From NCBI GenBank assembly GCA_963738325.1, contig CAVTWD010000008.1, forward strand, positions 1 through 64,000: a stretch of 64,000 nt of DNA. Direction: 5' to 3'. The position numbers and the translations under genes are program-made. Positions 12,180-20,928 of this stretch are shown here, piece by piece; the stretch's first letter is position 1; every line of letters starts with the position of its first letter. Source of the DNA: CAVTWD01 sp963738325 (GTDB taxonomy: Bacteria > Actinomycetota > Acidimicrobiia > Acidimicrobiales > Ilumatobacteraceae). Under the pieces are notes generated by a model that was not told the origin of the DNA, made no database searches, and saw only the letters and a program-made list of their open reading frames with translations.

Positions 12180-13108
12180 GAGCGGCTCTCCTTGATCAGG
12201 GGGTCGCGACGGACGGGGGCCATCCGTTGCACGTGAAGCGAGTACAGGTCTTGCCGCCGGATGTCGTCGATGTCGGCGAGGAGCGCGTCGAGGTCGTCCT
12301 GAACGGAGAAATGGCGTCCGGTGAGGACATCGGCGTCGCCCGCGGCGAGTCGGACGACCAGTTCGATGGCGTCTGCGGGATCGGCACCGCGACCCTCGCC
12401 GAGCTCTCGGCTGACCCACGTCCAGATGTGGTCCTCGTAGGGATTCGGGGCGACACGGTGCGGCCCGTTCGGGCCGACGCTCATGCCGATCGGAAGGAGC
12501 CCGGAATGCTCGCTGAACACCGAGATGCCGAAGCGGCTCACCTCGCGAGCGAGGTTCTCGGTGAGCTTGGTGACGGCCGCCTTGGAGACGGAATAGGCCG
12601 ACACGAGCGGCCAGCGATGGACGCCCGCCTGGCTGCTGATGTTCAGGATCCGGCCCCGACGTCGAGCGATCATGTCGGGCAGGACCAGTTGGGTGCAGCG
12701 CACCAGTCCGGCCAGGTTGACCTCCATGGTCTTCCACCAGTCGTGCCCGTCGACCTCCCAAAGTGGCCCGATCGGTCCGACGATCCCGGCCCCGTTGACC
12801 AGCACGTCGAAGGGGCCGAGCCGGTCGCGCAGTCGTGCGAGCGCCGCAGCAAGGGCGTGGTCGTCGCTGACATCGGCCGCGGCGTAGGCGACAAGGCCGC
12901 CGGCCGCCTCGATGAGCGCGGTCGACTCGGCGAGCTCGTCGTCCGAGCGGGCCACGAGACCGATCTCGGCACCGGCGTCGGCGAACGCGACGGCGAGGGC
13001 CCGACCGAGTCCTCGTCCTCCGCCGGTAACGAGGATGCGGGCCCCGGCCAATTCGAAGGTGCGAGGGTCGGCGAGGCGTTGTTGGGCGTCGGTTCGGGTG
13101 GCGGTCAT
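12176..13108 (-). CDS. short-chain dehydrogenase/reductase
   Basis: A 310-aa SDR with the NAD(P)-binding TGGGRGLGRALA near residues 28-40, NGAG at about 107, and a YSVSK active site (LVSAYSVSKAA). A C-terminal extension of ~50 aa goes beyond the classical ~250-aa length. The ATG at 13108 overlaps the TGA of the short ORF upstream (TGATG); a GTG lies one codon earlier. As a middle gene between a small peptide and an acyl-CoA ligase, it probably oxidises or reduces an acyl or alcohol intermediate of the same pathway (inference). Confidence 0.85.
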   Translation of the reverse strand: MTATRTDAQQRLADPRTFELAGARILVTGGGRGLGRALAVAFADAGAEIGLVARSDDELAESTALIEAAGGLVAYAAADVSDDHALAAALARLRDRLGPFDVLVNGAGIVGPIGPLWEVDGHDWWKTMEVNLAGLVRCTQLVLPDMIARRRGRILNISSQAGVHRWPLVSAYSVSKAAVTKLTENLAREVSRFGISVFSEHSGLLPIGMSVGPNGPHRVAPNPYEDHIWTWVSRELGEGRGADPADAIELVVRLAAGDADVLTGRHFSVQDDLDALLADIDDIRRQDLYSLHVQRMAPVRRDPLIKESRS

Positions 13109-13254
13109 CACGCCACCCCTTCCGTGTCGTGGTGAACGGTCCGGTGGTCATAGGACGCGAGCCACACCTCGGCCTTGCGCCCGAGGAAGTAGAACGACAA
13201 ACGGTGTGGCCGTCGACGGCGGACGTTCGATGCGGAATGGCTGGTGGTGTGCAT
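13108..13254 (-). CDS. 48-aa peptide, first gene of the SDR/ligase operon
   Basis: Short ORF beginning MHTTSHSASN and ending in the block SFYFLGRKAEVWLASYD plus HDTEGVA. It has an AGGAG ribosome site six bases before the ATG and its TGA overlaps the ATG of the SDR (TGATG), which argues for real translation. No membrane segment; the first half is very basic. I recognise no family. It may be an operon-leading accessory peptide or a translational-coupling leader. Confidence 0.55.
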   Translation of the reverse strand: MHTTSHSASNVRRRRPHRLSFYFLGRKAEVWLASYDHRTVHHDTEGVA

Positions 13255-13376
13255 GGCACGTCTCCTGCGTGGAAGGACAGGAGCAGTGTCCGGCGTGGCC
13301 GGTGCCCGGTCTTGAGCAGCGAGTTGCTCAGTGCTCGGCGCGGCCAGCGTGAGCAGGTGACGTGGGGTCGCAGCCC

Positions 13377-16038
13377 TCAGGTGCCGGTTGCGTCGCCGCC
13401 GTGGCCCAGGGCGGCGGCCAGTTCGCGGCGGCTCGTCACACCGAGCTTGGTGTAGGCCCGCTGGAGATGGTTGTTGACCGTGCGAACCGACAGCACGAGG
13501 TCCGCGGCGATGGCGCCGCTCGCAACGCCGGCCGCGGCGAGCGTGGCGATCTCGCGTTCGCGTTCGGTGAGCGCGACCGTTACCTTGAGCGTCGACAGCG
13601 CCGGGGTGCGGGCGCCCTCACAACGTTCGACCAGCGCAGCGGCTCGCGACTGCGCTGCCGCCGCCCGCCGCCGCTCGCCTCGCCGCAACCATGCCTGCGC
13701 GGCGCCGGTGGCCGCTTCGGCCGCGCTCAGCACGGCGCCGATCGACTCGAACGATCGGGAGGCTTCGGAGAGCGCGACCGGGTCGTCGTCGGCGGCGGCC
13801 CGGGCGTGGGCGGCGTAGCCGGCAATCAGCGCGGCGTCGCCGAGGCGCGCCAACTCCGCCAAGCGGTCCGCCACCTCGCCGGCGCGGCCAAAGCGGACGA
13901 GGTCGTGCAGCAACAACGCTTCGCTGTTGCGGTGGCCGGCCAGGGCGCCCTCGGCCGCGGCGGCGGCGAGCATGGCGCACCCGGCGTTCAGCTCGCCGGC
14001 GGCGACCGCAGCCCACGCCCGGCCCCGCTCCTGTTCGGGCGTCATGAACCCGAACGGCGCGAGGCCGGCGAGTTCGTCGGCCGCGTGGCGGGCCAGGTCG
14101 ATCTCGCCGAGCCAGCTGTTCGCCGTCGCCAACGCCGACAGCACGATCCGGCGGGGTCCGCCGAAGGAGAACTTGGCGCACAGCGCGTCGGACTCGGCGA
14201 GCCATCGCTTGGCGGTGCGCGGCGTGCCGGCAACCAGCGCGGCGCGCCCGAGAGTCATCGTGAACAGAATCTGGCCGATGGGGTGACGCTGTTGGCGGGC
14301 GACCTGGTAACCGGCCGCACCGATCTCGAACGCGTCGGCCAGCCGGCCGCCCTCGACCAGCGCGAACACCTCGGTGGCCAGGTGCGTGCCGGGCCGGTCG
14401 ACGTCCGCGCTGGTGGTGATGTGGATGTTGCGGCCCACGCGCGCCACGACCGCCGCTCGTTCGGCCCGCCCGCCGGCGATCAGCGCGCAGGCCTCGGCGA
14501 TAGCGCGCAGTTCTCCGCCGCGATGGGAGTCCTCGCCGAGCTCGCCCAGCACATCGAGCGCGTCGGCCGGGCGGTCCGAGAACACCAGTGCCCAAGCGAT
14601 CGCGGCGCGCAGCATGTCGCGGGTCGCGTCGCGGCGCGCCTCGGCATAGGCGGCTCGGGCGAGGTCCTCGGCTTCGGCCGGACGCAGCAGGCCCCACACG
14701 AAGTTCCGCAACCGCGCCGCCACCGTGTGGACCAGCTCCTCGTCGTCGGTGGCATCGGCCTGCGCCTGGGCCAACGTCACCTCGGCCTCTTCGAAGCGGC
14801 CGAGGTCGGCGAGCGCCCGGCCCAGGATCAATCGCGCCGCCGACGACGGCGACTGCGCCAACGCGGCGCGGGCCAGCCGCTCGACGTTGCGGTAATCGTG
14901 GGCGTAACGGGCCGAGCGCGCCGCCGAGAGGAGCAGTGTCGGGTCGGCCGAGCCCGAAGCCTCCAGCCGCCAGATGGAACGACGGACCGCATCTCCCTCT
15001 CCGACGCTCGATCTGGCGTCCAGCCAGCCAAGGTGATCGGCCAGCACCCGCCGCCGGGTCATCGACGCCATCGCGTCGCTCATGAGCTCACCGTAGAGCG
15101 GGTGGGCGAGCTCGACCTGGCGGTGTGGACCGTCGGCGACCATGCGCAGGACCCCAGACCGCTCCAGTTCCTCGACCGGATCGCTCCCGAACCGCTCGAC
15201 GAGCTCGACGAGCTCAACCGGGGCGGCCACCGCCACCAGCTCGGTCACGGGCCGTTGCTCGGCGGGCACTTCACCGAGCCGCCCCCGGATTGCGTCGCCC
15301 AACTGTCCCACCGTACGGCACGCGACCCGCGATATGCCACACGCCGTGGCGGACGCGCAGCGCTCCTCGAGCCTGTGCTGCCAACACGATCTCCACGCGC
15401 GAAGAGCGCGTTGCCCAACGTCAACGACCACAACGACGACAGCGTTGCCGGCACCACCTCACCGCCCAAAGCCGCCATCAGCAGCGCTTCGAACTCGGCG
15501 CGTTCGAGGTGCTCGAGATCGACCCGGCGGACCCCGTCACCTCGGACGACTTCCATGGGCCCGCCCGCCGCCACCTGGTCGGACCGCGCCGTCGCGAGCA
15601 GGAACGTGTCCCCGGCGTCGAGGAGCCGCTGGATCAACACCGCGGACGTCTCGTCCAGCAATGGGAGATCGTCGACGAACAACACGAAGCAACGCGATCC
15701 CGCCTGCTCGCGTACCGACGCCACCACCGCCGCGAACAACGCGGCCACATCACTGTTGCTTGCCGCGTCGGTGCGGGCGAGAAGGTGCGCGAGCGCACCG
15801 AGGGGCACCTGGCCGCCCAGTGACGTCGCGGTTACCCGGCCGACCTCGTGACGAGCCCGCGCGCGATGGCCAGGCACTCTTCCGCCAACCTCGTCTTGCC
15901 CGCGCCCGCGGCGCCGAAGACACAGACGCCGCGGCAGGCGCGGTCCCGCAGCGCGCGGGCGAAGACGTCGAGCTCAGCCGTCCGACCGACGAAGGGCCAT
16001 CGAACCGGAACCGGCGCCGCGTCCGATCGCTTGGACAC
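13377..16038 (-). CDS. large ATP-binding LuxR-family regulator (LAL type)
   Basis: An ~890-aa regulator with an N-terminal P-loop (FGAAGAGKTRLAEE near residues 41-54), LFVDDLPLLDE Walker B, a long alanine-rich helical middle and a C-terminal LuxR helix-turn-helix (ALTEREREIATLAAAGVASG, SVRTVNNHLQRAYTKLGV). Three frameshifts, near 15860, 15405 and 15305, break the N-terminal third; conserved sequence continues across each. LAL regulators respond to nucleotides or inducers and often control the adjacent operon, here the peptide/SDR/ligase genes 120 bp downstream on the same strand. Confidence 0.8.
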
Positions 16039-16195
16039 GCCCGCACGCTACCGGGGCACCGCAATTCCCGCCGGGGAATGCTTGTCGAGAGCCAGGTCTG
16101 GTCATGTGAGTCGCGGCGTCTCGCTCCGGCACCTCGACCGAGCCGGTCCACGCGCTCGCGGGGCGAGGAACGCGTCGACCCGGTCGACGGTGCTG

Positions 16196-16402
16196 TCAGA
16201 CGGGAACGTTGAGGTCGACGTTGCGTTTCGTGAACACGCGCCCCAGGCGATCGGCGACTCGCCCGCCGAGCGGATCGAAGTCAAGCAACGTGTGCTCCAT
16301 CTCCCCGAGGATGACATGACCGCGTATCCCGTCGGTGCCCGGGTCGTGCACAGCGACTCCCTTGATCGAGAGGCGGATCATCTGGGCGAACACGCCGTTC
16401 AC
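16196..16402 (-). CDS. 68-aa hypothetical protein
   Basis: Starts at GTG 16402, which overlaps the TGA of the preceding short ORF (GTGA). The product includes RLSIKGVAVHDPGTD and LDFDPLGGRVADRLGRVFT. No family recognised. It may be a C-terminal piece of a once longer protein, but the clean overlap favours a translated small gene. Confidence 0.35.
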   Translation of the reverse strand: MNGVFAQMIRLSIKGVAVHDPGTDGIRGHVILGEMEHTLLDFDPLGGRVADRLGRVFTKRNVDLNVPV

Positions 16403-16563
16403 ACCGATCGCCCGGAACCGGGCTTGGAAGCGGTGCCGTAGCGCAGCCCGAAGACCTCCAGCGAGGTGGACGGACCGAACGACAGCGGAATGTGCCTGAC
16501 GATCGCTTGTCCGCCGCCCACGACCGTTCGGGGGCCGAACAGTGAGGGTGGCCTGGCGGACAC
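16399..16563 (-). CDS. 54-aa hypothetical protein
   Basis: Starts with a GTG directly after the TAG of the exported-protein gene (TAG-GTG, no gap) and ends in a GTGA overlap with the next ORF. The product contains VVGGGQAIVRHIPLSFGPST and SLEVFGLRYG. Not recognised. The tight spacing suggests a three-gene unit with 16564-17378 and 16196-16402. Confidence 0.35.
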   Translation of the reverse strand: MSARPPSLFGPRTVVGGGQAIVRHIPLSFGPSTSLEVFGLRYGTASKPGSGRSV

Positions 16564-17378
16564 CTAGGCCGGTGGCGCCAGCCGGAGCTCGAACATGAAG
16601 CCGGCCGAAAGGACCCGGGGGTCGCTGCCCGTAGTCGAGGTGCTGATCGAGTTGCTCACCAACGGGTAGACCGTGGTGGCCACGCCGTCGACGGCGAGCG
16701 ATGCCGACACACCGGACATGGCCCGAGTCCGTCGTCGCGGTGGCGGAGGTATACCCGCAGGAACGTCCGCTTGCCGCCGATCAGCGCCACTGCGACGCGG
16801 GAGGTCTGGATGCCTTGGGTGAGTTCGGTGCCATCGATGCTGATGCGACCGGGCGCCCGCCACACGCTCGTCGTGACGGTGAACCCGCCGGCGTTGTCGG
16901 CCAGGTTCGGATCGCGCCGCCGGTAAATCAAGCGTGCCGCGACCCCAGGAGCGTTGCTGCAGCCGACCAACGCCGCCGTCGACATCTCCTTACCGACCCA
17001 GCCGCCGGGGTTGTTGTTGAACGTGGCGGTGGAACTGTACGGGCGGATCCCGTTGACGTCCGGTGTACCGACACCGTCCGGACCGACGATATTCACGGCT
17101 TCGTAGCACAACTTGCCGGTCACGGTCACCCTCACGACGTCACCGGGGTAGATCCCATTGTCCGGATCGGCGATGCCGCTCGGGAACGTCACCTGGGTTT
17201 TGGTGCCGGCGGGGAACACCGATTCGACGATGTCGGGCGCGGCGCCGGACTGGCAACGCTCGAGCACGGTGGGCAGCGCGGCGTGGGCAGCGGCCGCGCT
17301 GACCGCGAGCACCCCCGCCACGACGGACCCCAGCGCGGCGATCCGCAGCACACACGAGAAACGACGGTTCCTGTTCAT
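16564..17378 (-). CDS. exported protein with 'TQGIQ' beta domain
   Basis: The N-terminus is a signal peptide (MNRNRR, then a hydrophobic AALGSVVAGVLAVSAAAAHA). The mature part is beta-rich and contains DGTELTQGIQTSRVAVALI and GKRTFLRVYLR, a block I know from large exported metalloprotease- or CARDB-like proteins ('VTQGIQ...PLVAGKRTFVRVY'). A frameshift near 16725 separates this from the C-terminal SGVSASLAVDG and FMFELRLAPPA. At ~270 aa it is much shorter than those relatives. RBS GAGGAGA lies about nine bases before the ATG. Acts outside the membrane; substrate unknown. Confidence 0.55.
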
Positions 17379-17690
17379 CGGTCAGTGTCTCCTCGGCAAC
17401 CCGGGCGTCGTTGTGACCCCTGGCACCGGGTAGGCCACGCCGGGCCCCACGGTTCGCCCGCAGTCCGCCTCACTTGTCGCGAACCTCTTGGACCAGACCC
17501 CGAATCAGCGACCCTGCACGCCGGCGCACACGTCGCGTCCCACAACAATCATCGCGGGTGCGTCTCATCGGTCTCGACCGACAAGCTGCTGCGTGATCTC
17601 GCGATTCGCCAGCGGCCGGCCGCTCGCCACGGTCTGTCACCCTGAGCGTTCCCACGCACCGTGGCGGGCCGCAGCCGGCTCGAGAAGCGC
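17379..17690. other. no recognisable gene
   Basis: Upstream region of the exported-protein gene, leading into the left att-like repeat. I see no coding signal or structured RNA in it. Confidence 0.35.
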
Positions 17691-17698
17691 TCTACCGA

Positions 17699-17849
17699 AC
17701 TTCTACCGCATCGGGTAGAAAGTCATCATCACGCTCGAACACAGGTACGCATCACATCACGGTAAAGCACCTGCTCACAGGGTACGCGTCACTACTGGCC
17801 GACACCCGACGAACCCCACCAGCGGGTTCGATTCCCCCCCCGCTCCACA
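17699..17849 (+). repeat. att-like repeat, left copy, tRNA-like 3' end
   Basis: About 151 bp matching, with gaps, 26978-27126. Shared blocks are AACTTCTACCG, an inverted GGTAGAA, TCGAACAC.GGTACGCAT, a CTGCTCA block, and a terminal GGTTCGATTCCCC...CTCCACA. The terminal block resembles the T-loop and acceptor strand of tmRNA (or tRNA-Ala). In this copy the T-stem and acceptor are degraded by a C-run. No 5' part of such an RNA is visible nearby. Read as one end of an integrated element; the link to ssrA is inference. Confidence 0.55.
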
Positions 17850-18146
17850 ACGTGTTTCCGCAGGTAGATGGCACTTTCTGCCTGTGGATAAGTGCGAACC
17901 TCGACCGGATTTCTGCCGTTGGTTGCAACGAATCCGTTGCGCTCGGGTCCGGCGTCGGCCACGCACCGTGGTCGTCGAGCCGAACGCGATCGGAGACCGC
18001 GCCGCGGTCAGCGTCCTTGAGCGTGACCGACCCGGTGTCGCGTGACCAGATTCGGAGGACTCAACACCCCAACTACGCTGCGGCCGAGCGGACGTCCGCT
18101 GAGTCAGGTCCGCTGAGCAGGTCCGCGTCGCTGGGAGGGGCGATCG
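17850..18146. other. intergenic, no gene seen
   Basis: About 300 bp between the left att-like repeat and the HAD gene; less GC-rich locally. Nothing recognisable apart from the ribosome site for the HAD gene at its right end. Confidence 0.35.
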
Positions 18147-19070
18147 ATGCGTGACGACGTGCTGGTGAGCTGGAACGAGGGTCCTGCAAAGCGGGCGATC
18201 CTCGACTTCGTTCGATCGGCGACGACAGAGGGCCCGGGGTTCGTCCCACCGGCGGACCGCATCGCCGCGTTCGACAATGACGGCACGCTCTGGGTGGAGC
18301 AGCCGGCGCCACCGCAGTTCGACTTCGTGTTCCGAACGTGGGCGAAGGAGATCCACGATGATCCTTCGCTCGCAACCCGCCAGCCCTACAAGGCGCTCGT
18401 CGAGAAGGATGAAAAGTTCTTCGCTGCGGTGGCGACCCAGGACCCGGAGGCTGTCGCCACGCTCGAGGATGCCGTGGCCCGATCGTGGGCGGGCACGACC
18501 CCGGACGAGTTCGACACCGAGGTGCATCAGTGGGTCGCCACAGCCAAGCAGCCCAAGTTCGGGGTGGGCTACACGGAGCTGGTGTACCAGCCAATGCTGG
18601 AGCTGTTCGATGTTCTCAAGTCCCACGACTTCCGCGTCTTCGTCTGCTCCGGCGGCGGCCGCGACTTCATGCGGGTGATCGCCGAGGACCTGTGGGGCAT
18701 CTACAAGGAGAACGTGATCGGCAGTGCGGCCGCCTACGAGTACAAGGACGGCAAGATCGTGCGCCGCGCGGGGATCCACGGAGGTCTCGCGTTGGGGCCG
18801 GGCAAGCCCGAGCACATCTTCGCTCGAACCGGGCGGCTGCCGATCGTCGCGGGCGGCAACGCGGACGTCGACATCGAGATGCTCGAGACCGCGAGGTTCG
18901 CTGTGCTGGTGAGCCACGACGATGACGCCCGCGAGTTCGCCTACACGGCGGGAGCTGAGAAGTCCCTGGCTAAGGCCGCGGAGTTGGGTTGGACGGTGGT
19001 GAGCATCAAGGACGACTGGTCGTCCGTGTTCCGCGACACGCCCGATCGGGGACGCAGCCCCAGCAGCTGA
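18147..19070 (+). CDS. HAD-family phosphatase
   Basis: A 307-aa haloacid dehalogenase-superfamily hydrolase. The nucleophile motif is AAFDNDGTLWVEQ with D43 and D45; motif II is VFVCSGGGRDF; the acidic motif is IVAGGNADVDIEML. The residue between the two aspartates is Asn, typical of the phosphoserine-phosphatase-like clade seen beside sulfatases. GGGAGGGG precedes the ATG at 18147. It shares the 9.3-kb repeat-bounded segment with an arylsulfatase, and the two may act on the same organic ester pool (inference). Confidence 0.85.
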   Translation: MRDDVLVSWNEGPAKRAILDFVRSATTEGPGFVPPADRIAAFDNDGTLWVEQPAPPQFDFVFRTWAKEIHDDPSLATRQPYKALVEKDEKFFAAVATQDPEAVATLEDAVARSWAGTTPDEFDTEVHQWVATAKQPKFGVGYTELVYQPMLELFDVLKSHDFRVFVCSGGGRDFMRVIAEDLWGIYKENVIGSAAAYEYKDGKIVRRAGIHGGLALGPGKPEHIFARTGRLPIVAGGNADVDIEMLETARFAVLVSHDDDAREFAYTAGAEKSLAKAAELGWTVVSIKDDWSSVFRDTPDRGRSPSS

Positions 19071-19081
19071 GAAGGCACGAC

Positions 19082-19727
19082 GTGACCGACCTGACCGCCA
19101 TCGACATCCGGATCAACCCCGACGGAGCGACGATCGAGCGCGCCCGGAAGGTCAACGCCTGACTGCCGCCAGAGCGTGCCCGACGGCTTCGCGCTCGACG
19201 CCACCCACCAGCCCACACCACCACCCTCCAGCGCTACGTCCGGACCGCCGATCTCGACCAGGTGCACGACGCAGTGCCGGAGACCGTCGCGGCTACCGAC
19301 GCCGGGTCACTCTCCTACCAGGCCATCGCCATCAGGCACACCGACTGGGGCGTCCCCGGACAGGGCCTCGCCGTCCTCGTGGTGCAGCCCAGCCCGCAGG
19401 TGCTGGACTTCCGCCAAGCGTTTACCGCCATCACCCCCTTCGTCGGGTCGGGTGGCACTGCCGCGGCGTCCGTGACCGACGCCGACGAGCCCCACATCAG
19501 CCAGAGCATCCGCGACTGGGTCGAAGGGTTCGTACCCGCCCAGACCGGCCCGGACGCGCATCGCTCACATCACGGTCGGCTTCGCCACGCTCGACGACCT
19601 CGAGATCATCGAAGCCGAATCGTTTCGACGCCTTCTCCGTCCACCCCGCTGGAGTGGCCGTCTACCACCTCGGCCACAAAACAGCAGCGCCCACACCCTG
19701 CTCAAGCCGTGGACACTGCCCAACTGA
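19082..19727 (+). pseudogene. 2'-5' RNA ligase / 2H phosphoesterase-like, broken
   Basis: Across several frames one reads LTAIDIRINPDGATIERARK, PDGFALDATHQ, a PH.TTLQRYVRTADL block, AFTAITPFVGSGGTAAA, AHITVGFATLDDLEIIEAE, FDAFSVHPAGVAVYHLG and LLKPWTLPN. The two H-x-T motifs, one in each half, are the catalytic signature of 2H phosphoesterases. At least four frameshifts (near 19163, 19210, 19558 and 19625) interrupt ~215 codons, so it is probably non-functional as written. It begins GTG, 12 bp after the HAD stop. Confidence 0.55.
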
Positions 19728-19739
19728 CTCCGTGCGCCC

Positions 19740-20531
19740 TCAGGCTCCCTCGGTCTGGAGGAGCCGGTCGATCTCGTCCATTGCGGCTTGTTGTTGGGCC
19801 ATGAGGTCCTTGAGCTGGCTGACCTTGGACCGCGCGTCGACCGCCCCGGATGGTGCCTCCGTGGCTGTTGGCTGCTTCGACGGCGCCAGGAAGAGGGTCG
19901 CCAGGTAGCCGGTGAAGGTGCCGAAGATGCCCACGCCGATGACGATGATGAGCGAGCCGAAGAGTCGACCTTCGTTCGTGACGGGGTACTGGTCGCCGTA
20001 GCCCACCGTCGAGATCGTGACGATGACGTACCACAGCGCGTCGGAGCCGGTCGTGATGTTGGCGCCGGGCGCGTACTGCTCGATGTGGAGGATCTCGAGG
20101 CTTCCGAACTCGAGCACGAGGATGCCCATGAGGAGCAGGGTGAGGAGTGCGCTGCCGGCGCGGTCCTTGACCAGGCTGCGGGCGATGCTCTTGACGCCAT
20201 AGGCGCGGAGGAGACGGAACACCCGGATGAGGCGGAAGACCCGCAGGATCTTCAGCTGCTCGACCGGCAAGCTGGCCAGCAGGTCGGCCCAGCCGAACTG
20301 GCGGAAGAAGTAGCGAGACTTCGACTCGGCCGTGAAGAGGCGGTAGGTGAAGTCGATGAGGAAGATGGCGCTGAGGATCCCGTTCATGACGTACAGCACG
20401 GAGTCCAGGTTCGGATCCTGGACTGCGTAAAGCAGGACGATGTTCACGATCGACAAGATCGAGAGGATCCCGACGAAGATCTCGTAACCGGTGTTCTTGA
20501 GCTCCTTGCGGTGCGTCTCCGCCTCGGCCAT
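19740..20531 (-). CDS. voltage-gated potassium channel
   Basis: A 263-aa six-helix channel. The S4-like segment is LRVFRLIRVFRLLRAYGVK (residues 96-114) with regularly spaced arginines. The pore has the filter TVGYGD at 175-180, followed by S6 and a charged C-terminal coiled stretch (QLKDLMAQQQAAMDEIDRLL) likely to drive tetramer assembly. GAGGAGG lies before the ATG. It should carry K+ across the cytoplasmic membrane. The gene converges on the broken 2H gene and is divergent from the sulfatase. Confidence 0.9.
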   Translation of the reverse strand: MAEAETHRKELKNTGYEIFVGILSILSIVNIVLLYAVQDPNLDSVLYVMNGILSAIFLIDFTYRLFTAESKSRYFFRQFGWADLLASLPVEQLKILRVFRLIRVFRLLRAYGVKSIARSLVKDRAGSALLTLLLMGILVLEFGSLEILHIEQYAPGANITTGSDALWYVIVTISTVGYGDQYPVTNEGRLFGSLIIVIGVGIFGTFTGYLATLFLAPSKQPTATEAPSGAVDARSKVSQLKDLMAQQQAAMDEIDRLLQTEGA

Positions 20532-20928
20532 GCCCGTCCTCCTCGTTCGTTTCCCGATGTCGTGACGTCCCCGAGTTGCAGGTCCGACAACGAGGGCCAG
20601 AACGCTCCTGCATCAGGAGCCCGACGACCCGCGTCGAGGAGGGTAGGACCTGACTCTCGCGCCGACGAGCGCCGTCGCTCTCGACTGCCGGCGCGGGAGC
20701 CCGGCGGCATCGTCGAGGATCGCCAGGACCCCGCCTGCGCGTGCCAGCGTCCCCACCACTCACCGGGCCGGCGCGAGCCCGCGCACCAGCCCGGTTCGGG
20801 GGCCGAGGAGCACACGTGTACGGTGGCGACGGCGACGAAGGACGCCGCCGCGGTCTTGCTGCTCGTGGCTAACCGTGAGGCGGAGCCGGAGGAGTGGTGC
20901 CGCCCCGTCGTGTAGAGAGGTGGACCAG
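20532..20928. other. divergent promoter region, no gene seen
   Basis: About 400 bp between the channel and sulfatase starts. No convincing short ORF or RNA structure; presumably holds promoters for both genes. I could not identify clear -35/-10 pairs. Confidence 0.35.

Noticed and set aside
13362..15851. An 829-codon plus-strand open frame and many similar long frames opposite large genes (e.g. 5211-6272 minus, 41245-42645 minus, 44088-45779 minus).
   Set aside because: They are antisense shadows of real genes at high GC: arginine/glycine/histidine-rich products, no motifs, no ribosome sites.
17470..17655. A 61-aa minus-strand frame just left of the att-like repeat as an integrase or excisionase end.
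   Set aside because: It contains no recombinase motif (no R-H-R-Y pattern) and no ribosome site.
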